Source: a bacterium
GTDB taxonomy: Bacteria > UBA9089 > JAHJRX01
Direction of reading: 5' to 3'
Assembly: GCA_018830565.1 (NCBI GenBank)
Contig: JAHJRX010000049.1
Span: 1-41,031, forward strand
Length of the DNA stretch: 41,031 nucleotides
Under the pieces are notes generated by a model. That model saw only the letters and a list, made by a program, of their open reading frames with translations, ran no database searches and was not told where the DNA came from. Position numbers and translations under genes: made by a program. Below are positions 34,730 to 41,031 of the stretch, one piece after another; position 1 is the stretch's first letter; each line of letters starts with the position of its first letter.

Positions 34730-34816
34730 CTTAATTACCTTGAAACTTAGTTTCTAAACTTTCTTGTTGGACAAAAGCTAAAAATGCTTTTTGGTGGAAT
34801 TATACTGCTCGTAAAC

Positions 34817-35209
34817 TTATTTTGCTTGAGTACCTTGAGTGCAATTAGATATTATTGCTTTTTCTACCTTTTTTAAGAGACTAAGGGGTAAGAAAGGCTT
34901 GGTGAGATAATCAACGACTCCTTCTTTTTTAGCTCTCTTTTCATTTTCTTCTTCGGATTTAGCGGTAAGAATAATCACTGGAATTGGAGAGGTCTTTAGG
35001 CATCCCTTAAGCTTTTTACATACTTCCCATCCATCCATCACGGGCATCATAATATCTAGTAAGATAAGATCTGGCTGATCTTTATCTGCTCTTTCCAGTC
35101 CTTCTTTTCCATTAAATGTTTCTATCACCTGATAGTGGGCAATTTCAAGAAGAAGTTTGAGGACTCCAACAATATCTGGATCATCATCTATGATTAAAAT
35201 CTTTTTCAT
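34817..35209 (-). CDS. Single-domain response regulator (CheY-like)
   Basis: 130 residues consisting of one receiver domain and no output domain. Acidic pocket IDDDPD (7-12), phosphoacceptor D52 (LLDIMMPVMDGW), Thr/Ser region ILTAKSE and K104 (YLTKPF). It is 5 bp after the histidine kinase gene, so the kinase is its probable phosphodonor. Without an effector it must act by protein contact or in a phosphorelay. The last 10 residues (NCTQGTQAK) are a polar tail. Confidence 0.95.
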   Translation of the reverse strand: MKKILIIDDDPDIVGVLKLLLEIAHYQVIETFNGKEGLERADKDQPDLILLDIMMPVMDGWEVCKKLKGCLKTSPIPVIILTAKSEEENEKRAKKEGVVDYLTKPFLPLSLLKKVEKAIISNCTQGTQAK

Positions 35210-35214
35210 TTTCT

Positions 35215-37353
35215 TTAGATTACTTCTTTTTTAGGTAAAGTAAAGACAAATTTACTACCCTTATCTTTTTCTGAGTTAACCTTAATAGTGCCTCCAGAAT
35301 TTTCTATAATCTTTTTAACGATCGCTAACCCCAGCCCCAGTCCTTCATATTCTCTTTTATCAGACATATCTATTTGATAAAAACTTTCAAACATCTTTTC
35401 CTGACGTTCCGCAGCAATACCAATACCAGTATCTTCTACAAAACCTTGAAGATAACTACCTTTATCTATCAATCCAATTGTAACCTTATTAAAAGAATTA
35501 GCCGGCGTAAATTTTATGGCATTATCCATTAATTTGCTAAAGATTTCCTTAGCTTTCTTGCCGTTATACCTAACCAAGGGAAAGTTAGTGTCTATTTGAG
35601 CTTGGAGAATGATTTGTTTTCCTTGAGCTGCTTGAGTAAAGGTAGAGACTACTTCTTCTATTATCTTTTTAAAATTTACTACTTCTTCTTCGAGTTTATC
35701 TCCTTCTCTTTGTTCTGCCTTAGAGAAAGCTAAGATATTACCAATTAATTTCCTTAGTCTTTCAGATCTTTTCATCATGATCTTAAGACCTTCTTCTTGG
35801 GCAGAATTATACTCACCTAAGGTCTTTTGAAGAAATAAGTTAAGATAACCTATAATCACTGTTAAGGGAGTTTGTAGTTCATGGGAAACCACCGCTAAAA
35901 AGTTAGATTTAGTTTCATTGGCTATTTGTAACTGAATAGCTCTTTTTTCTAATTCCAGAGCATATTTTTTTAATTCGGTAAATAACTTAGTATTTTCTAA
36001 AGCAAGGGCTATTTCACTACTTAGAGTAGAAAGAAAGACCAATTCGTCATTACTATAAACCTTACTACTTAATTTTGATCCTAAATTTAATATACCTATT
36101 AACTTTTCTTTAAAGATAATAGGAATAGAGATGATCATTCTTAGCTTTTCGATAACATTCGTCAAAACTTCCTTGACGTCATTAAATTCTGGGTTTTCTT
36201 TGACTTCTTCTTTTAATAATTCTCTTTTTTCTTGATTAAACCAATGAACAATAGGATGATCTTCTTTGAAGACTTCTGATTTATCGTAATCTCCAAAAGT
36301 AAATTCTGGTTTATATACACCCTTAGATTGATCGAATAACATGATGGCTGCATATTGAGGATGAATAACTTTCTTAATAACATTAAGGACTAATAAAAAT
36401 AGATCTTCTCGATCCAGGGTAGTGGAAATATCACTACTTACCTTCTTTAAAATTTGTTGAAGATTATGCTTTTCTCGATAAAATCTTTTATCTACCAGAA
36501 GCTGGATTTTTTCTCTGATAGGTTGAAAGATAAAGATAATAATGACGATGGTTAAAACTCGAGCGTAGAGAGTTTCAAAATGTAAAACTCCTTCAAAGAT
36601 AAAGATAGCCAGTAACCAAATAGTAGTTACCAAGGTAGTTAATAAAGAATAAATTATTCCTTTTTGGATAATGAGAGAGATATCCATTAATCGATATTTA
36701 ATAATCGCGTAGGTAATTATCAAAGCATAAATAATAATAGCTAAATGAGCTAAAGGATATACTTTTAGCCCCATCACTAATAAAATATTAGTGATACTAC
36801 TTATAAAAATAATAAACATACCTCCAAAGACATAACTTATTCGATTCTTTTCCAATAAAGATTCAGAGATCTGATATCTTTTATACAAAAGATAGACTCC
36901 ATATGAAACAAAGAAGAGGAAAGTAAGATTAAAGAAAGGGGCGGCTTTGCCAGCTACCGGTTGATAGCTGCCAAAAACAAAAATTACATCTGAAACAGTA
37001 GCCAAAGACTTTATCTGATCAGTAATATTGAAGAGTAGTCCTAAAATATAAGCGGTAGAACATATTATCTTATTTCTCTTGCTTTGATCATCAATAAGCG
37101 TTAAGACAAAATAAAAAAAGTTACCAAAGCTAAAGAAGAGTCCAAAATGAAGAATACGAACACCGGTCATAGCCATTTGTTTATCTGAAGCAATAGTCAT
37201 CATAAACATACCTATACTCCAGATGACAATGGAAGCTTCAAATAAGGCAAAGGCTCTGTTTCGTTGGCTCTTAATATTTTTGCTAAGAACAAAGAGACCC
37301 AGAAGTAAATGAACAAAGCCGGCAATAAAAAGGGTTACTGTGTAAAAACCCAT
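35215..37353 (-). CDS. Membrane sensor histidine kinase (7TM-GAF-HisKA-HATPase)
   Basis: 712 residues. Eight or so hydrophobic segments cover residues 1-280, like the 7TM sensor region of histidine kinases. A GAF domain spans about 300-455, a short coiled coil 455-482, then the H box at H491 (AVVSHELQTPLTVIIGY), N box (KLMDNAIKFTP), G1 (VEDTGIGIA) and G2 (GLGLGLAIV) of the ATPase domain. Autophosphorylation at H491 should feed the CheY-like protein encoded next. The signal is unknown. The ATG follows AGAGGATCC. Confidence 0.93.
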   Translation of the reverse strand: MGFYTVTLFIAGFVHLLLGLFVLSKNIKSQRNRAFALFEASIVIWSIGMFMMTIASDKQMAMTGVRILHFGLFFSFGNFFYFVLTLIDDQSKRNKIICSTAYILGLLFNITDQIKSLATVSDVIFVFGSYQPVAGKAAPFFNLTFLFFVSYGVYLLYKRYQISESLLEKNRISYVFGGMFIIFISSITNILLVMGLKVYPLAHLAIIIYALIITYAIIKYRLMDISLIIQKGIIYSLLTTLVTTIWLLAIFIFEGVLHFETLYARVLTIVIIIFIFQPIREKIQLLVDKRFYREKHNLQQILKKVSSDISTTLDREDLFLLVLNVIKKVIHPQYAAIMLFDQSKGVYKPEFTFGDYDKSEVFKEDHPIVHWFNQEKRELLKEEVKENPEFNDVKEVLTNVIEKLRMIISIPIIFKEKLIGILNLGSKLSSKVYSNDELVFLSTLSSEIALALENTKLFTELKKYALELEKRAIQLQIANETKSNFLAVVSHELQTPLTVIIGYLNLFLQKTLGEYNSAQEEGLKIMMKRSERLRKLIGNILAFSKAEQREGDKLEEEVVNFKKIIEEVVSTFTQAAQGKQIILQAQIDTNFPLVRYNGKKAKEIFSKLMDNAIKFTPANSFNKVTIGLIDKGSYLQGFVEDTGIGIAAERQEKMFESFYQIDMSDKREYEGLGLGLAIVKKIIENSGGTIKVNSEKDKGSKFVFTLPKKEVI

Positions 37354-37547
37354 ACCGAATTTGGATCCTCTCTAAATTTCAGTGGTGTTCTTGAATAGTT
37401 AACTTGTGTAAGATGGAGATAAATTTATTTTAAATTGCAAATCTTGATAAAAAGTTTACTTAAAAAAAGAATAATTCCAAGAAAAGAACTTACTTGGCCA
37501 ATAATAAGGTAAAAAAATAAAAAAAGCAAGTAATTTGCGAGAAAAGT
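37354..37547. other. First part of the 619-bp gap between kinase and phosphofructokinase genes
   Basis: This AT-rich stretch contains no gene. It should hold the minus-strand promoter of the histidine kinase, but I see no convincing -35/-10 pair. The rest of the gap is covered by the entries at 37548-37701, 37711-37739 and 37829-37880. Confidence 0.4.
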
Positions 37548-37701
37548 CAGCAATTCTAATTATGAAAATTTCTTTTTATTCTATAGGTAATTTAAGACAA
37601 TATGCCCCTTTGCCAATTAGTTAATGAAGACCAATTTACTATTTAAGGAAAGGGACAAAGTGGTTAATTTGTTTTGTAAAATCTTATAATGAGAATTGCT
37701 G
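37548..37701. mobile_element. 154-bp MITE-like element with 18-bp inverted ends
   Basis: The left end CAGCAATTCTAATTATGA (37548-37565) and right end TTATAATGAGAATTGCTG (37684-37701) are inverted at 16 of 18 positions and match the ends of the element at 20654-21171. The interior has no coding capacity. The right-end sequence TTTGTTTTGTAAAATC before the motif also matches the solo copy near 12081. No target duplication is evident. Confidence 0.5.
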
Positions 37702-37710
37702 AAAAACATC

Positions 37711-37739
37711 TTGACACTATTTAAGCTATTCCCTATAAT
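37711..37739 (+). promoter_or_regulatory. Consensus sigma70 promoter for the phosphofructokinase operon
   Basis: A perfect TTGACA (37711-37716), a 17-bp spacer and a perfect TATAAT (37734-37739). It lies 9 bp after the right end of the 37548-37701 element. The leader to the GTG at 37973 would be about 225 nt, long enough for regulation, and includes the GCTGA tract. Confidence 0.7.
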
Positions 37740-37828
37740 AAAAATAATAAAAGTTTTAGTTATTTTTTGCTGGTTCTCTTTAAAGGTAATGATTTTACTT
37801 ACCTTCTTACATCGGGCAGACTAACTTT

Positions 37829-37880
37829 CTTAAACACGGAAGGTGAGCCCTGACGACTAATGGCTGACGGCTGAACGTTG
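37829..37880. repeat. GCTGA-rich tract in the phosphofructokinase leader
   Basis: GAAGGTGAGCCCTGACG, then GGCTGACGGCTGAACG. Similar words occur at 3053-3178. It would be transcribed from the promoter at 37711. Confidence 0.45.
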
Positions 37881-37972
37881 GCCTTTATATTTTATTTATT
37901 TTACCAATTTTTTTGAAGATTCTAATAAAGATAATTCTTGGTAAGGAAAGTGGTAAAGAAAGGAAGTTTTAA

Positions 37973-39013
37973 GTGAAGAATATAGGTATACTTACTGGTG
38001 GAGGAGATGCTCCTGGCTTAAATGCAGTAATTCGAGCGGTAGTCTACAAAGCTTCTTCTTTGGGTATCTCGGTGCTTGGAATTAAAGAAGGTTGGGCTGG
38101 ACTTTTAAAAGGGGAAGCCACCTTATTAAGTAAAGAAGAAGTAGCCGATATTTATAGTTTAGGAGGAACAATTATTGGAACTTCACGAACTAATCCTTAT
38201 AAGATTGAAGGTGGAAGTAAAAAAGCTATAGAGAATTTTAATAAATTAGGGTTAGATGCCTTAATTGCGGCGGGAGGAGAAGATACTTTAGGAGTAGCCA
38301 ACAAACTTTTTCAGGAAGGCTTAAGAGTAGTTGGGGTGCCTAAAACTATCGATAATGACCTTTCTTGTACTGACTATACATTTGGTTTTGATACCGCTGT
38401 TTCTATTGCTACGGAAGCCATTGACCGGCTACACACCACGGCTAAATCACATCGTCGCTCTTTGGTGGTAGAAATTATGGGCAGACATGCAGGTTGGATA
38501 ACTTTGATGGCTGGTTTAGCAGGCGGAGCTCACTATATAATAATTCCAGAAGTACCTTTTGATATAAGTGAAGTCTGCCAATTAGTAAAAGAAAGAGTAG
38601 AAAAAGGAAAGCTTTATACCATTATTGCTGTTTCTGAAGGGGCCAGGTTTGCTACTGATCAAGAAAAAACAGGGCATTTTCTTCAAAATCAAGAATTAGA
38701 TGCCTTTGGCCATGTAAGATTGGGTGGAATTGGAAAGACTTTAGAGAAGATTATCGAGAAAGAGACTAAAGTCGAGACTCGTTCTGTAGTCTTAGGTCAT
38801 TTACAAAGAGGAGGTTCTCCTACTGCTTTTGATCGTAATTTAGGTACCAGATTAGGTATAAAAGCAGTGGAATTAGCCAAAGAAGGAAGATTTGGATATT
38901 TAGCTTGCCTTTACGAGAATAAGATTACCGCGATGCCCTTAAGTGAGGCGGTGGGTAAGATCAAGACAGTAGATCCAGAGTTATATGAAATAGCTAAGAC
39001 ATTTTTTAGTTAA
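37973..39013 (+). CDS. 6-phosphofructokinase, predicted pyrophosphate-dependent
   Basis: 346 residues. PfkA superfamily: GGGDAPGLN (9-17), GGEDT (101-105), PKTIDNDL (123-130, catalytic Asp127), MGRHAGW and HLQRGGSPTAFDR. ATP-dependent enzymes have Gly at positions 104 and 124. This protein has Asp104 and Lys124, the residues that mark pyrophosphate as phosphoryl donor, and GGEDTLGVA resembles the actinomycete PPi enzyme type. It would then be reversible and serve both glycolysis and gluconeogenesis. The start is GTG, with AAGGAAG upstream. The aldolase-like gene follows after 9 bp, so consecutive glycolytic steps are in one operon. Confidence 0.9.
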   Translation: MKNIGILTGGGDAPGLNAVIRAVVYKASSLGISVLGIKEGWAGLLKGEATLLSKEEVADIYSLGGTIIGTSRTNPYKIEGGSKKAIENFNKLGLDALIAAGGEDTLGVANKLFQEGLRVVGVPKTIDNDLSCTDYTFGFDTAVSIATEAIDRLHTTAKSHRRSLVVEIMGRHAGWITLMAGLAGGAHYIIIPEVPFDISEVCQLVKERVEKGKLYTIIAVSEGARFATDQEKTGHFLQNQELDAFGHVRLGGIGKTLEKIIEKETKVETRSVVLGHLQRGGSPTAFDRNLGTRLGIKAVELAKEGRFGYLACLYENKITAMPLSEAVGKIKTVDPELYEIAKTFFS

Positions 39014-39022
39014 GGAGGAATG

Positions 39023-40429
39023 ATGATTTATAAGCTATACCAAAATGTTAAAGATTTAATAACTTCTACCGGCGATATCATTAAGATTTCTAAAGATGGA
39101 GTATTAATCATCTTAAACAAGCAAGTTTTTCAAAAAGATTTAATAGATAGATTGGTCTACAATCTTGTCTTTAATCATGACCAAGATGTGGTGGATTCTA
39201 TTTACTGGATTATTTGGGAAGCAGCTAATATTTTAGGGATTAATTCTGCTTCTATCCAGGGCTTGTATCAAGCTAAGGGAAGAAAGGAATATGAAAAAAT
39301 TACTGTCCCCGCGATAAACATTCGAGGTTTAACCTACGATGTGTCTAAAGCCCTATTTAGAGCAGCTTTTGAAAATAAAGCTTCGGCTTTTATCTTTGAA
39401 ATAGCTCGTTCTGAAATGCAGTATACTCATCAAAAAGCTTCTGAATACACCGGTGTCATATTAGGAGCAGCCATTAAAGAAAGATATAAAGGTCCTGTAT
39501 TTATTCAAGGTGACCACTTTCAAGTTATTGCTCGTAAATTTAAAGAAGATAAGGATAAAGAAGTAAATTTTGTTAAATTTTTAATTGAAAAAGCTATTGA
39601 AGCTGGTTTTTATAATATCGATATCGATACTTCTACTTTAGTCGATTTAAACAAAGACACCATTTCCGAACAACAAAGGTTAAATTACGAGATGGCCGCG
39701 CTTCTTACTCAATTTATTAGGAAAAATGAGCCAGATAATATTACTATCTCTATTGGAGGTGAAATTGGTGAAGTAGGTGGCCATAATTCTACTGAAGAAG
39801 AACTTCGAGCTTACTTAGAAGGATATAGAAAAAATATATCTAATGAGATGGAAGGAATAAGCAAAGTCTCTATTCAAACTGGCACTACCCATGGAGGCGT
39901 TCCTCTTCCTGATGGAACTATAGCTGAGGTAAGGTTAGATTTTGAAACCTTAAGAAGATTATCTAAGGTAGCCGTCGATGAATATAATTTAGCTGGTGCT
40001 GTTCAACATGGAGCTTCTACTCTTCCTTCAGATGCTTTTTACCGTTTTCCGGAAACCGACACGGCTGAGGTTCATTTAGCTACAGAGTTTCAAAATATGA
40101 TCTACGATAGTGAGTATTTTCCTTCAGATTTAAGAGATGAAATTTATGAATATTTAAAAAATAATTGTGCTGATGAATGGAAGAATGGCTTGACCAAAGA
40201 ACAATTTATCTATAAAGCTAGAAAAAAAGGTTTTGGTCCTTTTAAAGAAAAACTTTGGAATTTATCTTCAGAAGCACGAGAAAAGATTTGCCAAAGCCTG
40301 GAAGATAAATTTAGCTTTTTACTTAAAAAGCTAAATGCTACTAATACTACTGATTTTGTTAATAAATATGTCCAGTCGGTGCATGCATTAAAAGAAATTC
40401 CTTATTCTTTGATGCAGGAAGTTAGTTAA
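39023..40429 (+). CDS. Class II fructose-bisphosphate aldolase-like protein (long form)
   Basis: 468 residues from the ATG at 39023. An ATG at 39020 almost touches the AAGGAGG. It has class II aldolase features in order: VPAINIRGLTYDVSKALFRAA, FIQGDHFQV (zinc His), NIDIDTSTLVDLN, SIGGEIGEVGGHNSTEEEL, SIQTGTTHGGVPLPDG and AGAVQHGASTLPSDAF. It is about 120-150 residues longer than E. coli-type enzymes, with an N-terminal extension (1-95) and a C-terminal helical region (340-468). The pairing with the phosphofructokinase gene supports a fructose 1,6-bisphosphate or related substrate. Tagatose-bisphosphate or another ketose is possible. Confidence 0.85.
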   Translation: MIYKLYQNVKDLITSTGDIIKISKDGVLIILNKQVFQKDLIDRLVYNLVFNHDQDVVDSIYWIIWEAANILGINSASIQGLYQAKGRKEYEKITVPAINIRGLTYDVSKALFRAAFENKASAFIFEIARSEMQYTHQKASEYTGVILGAAIKERYKGPVFIQGDHFQVIARKFKEDKDKEVNFVKFLIEKAIEAGFYNIDIDTSTLVDLNKDTISEQQRLNYEMAALLTQFIRKNEPDNITISIGGEIGEVGGHNSTEEELRAYLEGYRKNISNEMEGISKVSIQTGTTHGGVPLPDGTIAEVRLDFETLRRLSKVAVDEYNLAGAVQHGASTLPSDAFYRFPETDTAEVHLATEFQNMIYDSEYFPSDLRDEIYEYLKNNCADEWKNGLTKEQFIYKARKKGFGPFKEKLWNLSSEAREKICQSLEDKFSFLLKKLNATNTTDFVNKYVQSVHALKEIPYSLMQEVS

Positions 40430-40443
40430 TAGCCTCAAATTTT

Positions 40444-40533
40444 GGCGGGATGGCAGAGTGGATTAATGCGGCGGTCTTGAAAACCGTTGACGGGGTAACT
40501 CGTCCGTGGGTTCAAATCCTACTCCCGCCGCCA
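40444..40533 (+). tRNA. tRNA-Ser (anticodon TGA)
   Basis: 90 nt including an encoded CCA. The acceptor arms GGCGGGA and TCCCGCC pair fully, the anticodon loop is CTTGAAA (TGA), a long variable arm (TGACGGGGTAACTCGTC) marks a class II tRNA and the T loop is GGTTCAAATCC. It reads UCA and wobble codons. Confidence 0.97.
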
Positions 40534-40584
40534 GAAGAAGTAAGTAGATGATACCTGCTACTTCTTACTTAATACTTAATTTTT

Positions 40585-40677
40585 GGAGAGGTGCCGGAGC
40601 GGCTGAACGGGGCTGCCTGCTAAGCAGTTGTAGGAGGTTGACTCCTACCGAGAGTTCGAATCTCTCCCTCTCCGCCA
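40585..40677 (+). tRNA. tRNA-Ser (anticodon GCT)
   Basis: 93 nt including an encoded CCA. Acceptor arms GGAGAGG and CCTCTCC, anticodon loop CTGCTAA (GCT), long variable arm with TAGGAGG/CTCCTA and T loop AGTTCGAATCT. It lies 51 bp after the first tRNA-Ser, with an imperfect AGAAGTA/TACTTCT hairpin between them. Confidence 0.97.
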
Positions 40678-40718
40678 ATTGTAAAACTGTGGGGAATTCA
40701 GTCCGCCCCACTGTTCAG

Positions 40719-41031
40719 CAGCAATTCTAATTATGACTCGCTAATAATGGTTAGGCAAAGTAACAATCTTGAACAGTGGGTTAAGTGCACTCCGCGCCAT
40801 ATTATTGATTTTATTGTGGCGGCGGTTGACCCGAAGAAAGACGAAACGATTCGTGATCCTGCTTACGGAACGGCTGGATTTTTGATTTCCGCTTATAAAC
40901 ATATTTTCAAACAACATGGAATCCCCCTTAATCCCCCTTTGATAAAGGGGGAAAGTAGCAAAGCCACAGGGGGATTTAAATCGCTTACTTGTTTATTTAT
41001 TCCTTACCTGATTGGAGTGATAAGTATCTTG
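40719..41031 (+). pseudogene. hsdM fragment, copy 2, running off the window
   Basis: It begins with the 18-bp motif CAGCAATTCTAATTATGA (40719-40736), then an open frame from the ATG at 40747: VRQSNNLEQWVKCTPRHII, DFIVAAVDPKKDETIRDP, AYGTAGFLISAYKHIFKQHG. This is the SAM-binding region of a type I methyltransferase (DPACGTAGF in intact proteins, here DPAYGTAGF). The frame then runs through the CCCCC/GGGGG repeat, and a deletion of about 190 bp relative to copy 1 joins it to the LFIY..DWS segment. It is GC-richer than its neighbours. The start of the gene is absent and the far end is outside the window. The sequence from 40678 to 40718 holds only a GTGGGG/CCCCAC hairpin. Confidence 0.75.
40919..40981. 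repeat. CCCCCTTT/AAAGGGGG palindromic repeat, copy 2
   Basis: CCCCCTTT (40933-40940), GAT, AAAGGGGG (40944-40951), with flanking CCCCCTTAAT and CAGGGGGATTTAAA. It is the same unit as at 20951-21014 in opposite orientation, at the same position in the hsdM fragment. Confidence 0.8.

Noticed and set aside
37740-37972. Riboswitch in the long phosphofructokinase leader
   Set aside because: No known riboswitch core recognised; the tract consists of AT-rich sequence and GCTGA words.
40548-40730. 60-codon open frame
   Set aside because: It runs through the tRNA-Ser (GCT) gene and its flanks and is not a plausible protein.

Overview
The window is an AT-rich bacterial chromosome segment of tightly packed housekeeping genes, with a few islands of repeats and gene debris. 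An apolipoprotein N-acyltransferase (lnt), a lipoprotein and a CsgG-like exported protein point to a diderm (outer-membrane) bacterium. Most coding genes have clear GGAGG-type ribosome sites and sigma70-like promoters. I cannot assign a phylum from the sequence. Gene content and style fit an uncultivated candidate-phylum bacterium reconstructed from a metagenome, but that is inference.

Layout. 1-2074: a relic of an insertion-sequence end, a CsgG-like exported protein and an FN3 lipoprotein. 2079-5684: a surface-sugar cluster (two extended SDR epimerase/dehydratases, a sugar nucleotidyltransferase, an initiating phosphoglycosyl transferase). 5856-8449: signalling proteins (a membrane GAF protein with a dead GGDEF domain, and an HD-GYP phosphodiesterase). 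8621-11720: a small cysteine-rich protein, an Lrp/AsnC regulator, an AlaT-like aminotransferase and glyA, with rpmB convergent on the other strand. 12206-16117: serC, bioC and a fused bioD-bioA gene in overlapping frames. 16259-20489: hisD, hisC and hisB, with hisC and hisB separated by a frameshifted two-CW sensor remnant and a PIN toxin/small partner pair. 20490-21257: no intact gene, but an inverted-repeat-bounded element holding a decayed type I methyltransferase (hsdM) fragment. 21258-27801: a TPR membrane protein, alr, a membrane-anchored unknown, a bifunctional-nuclease-family protein, a DUF362 ferredoxin-like protein and thiL. 27806-37353 (minus strand): lnt, glgA, dgt, recG, folB, a CheY-like regulator and a 7TM-GAF histidine kinase. 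37973-40429: a phosphofructokinase of predicted pyrophosphate type and a long class II aldolase-like protein. 40444-40677: two tRNA-Ser genes, then a second hsdM fragment running off the window.

The most unusual signal is an 18-bp motif (consensus CAGCmATTCTmATTATrA) seen six times, only between intact genes. It bounds the hsdM element at 20654-21171, bounds a 154-bp empty element at 37548-37701, begins the second hsdM fragment at 40719, and occurs alone at 12081. Three of its outward-facing ends lie 9-18 bp upstream of a TTGACW -35 box that would drive serC, the TPR gene and the phosphofructokinase gene. Other points are two duplications of gene 3' ends (folB/recG junction; 24971-25116), a candidate toxin-antitoxin pair with toxin-first order, the bioD-bioA fusion, and several strong inverted repeats.
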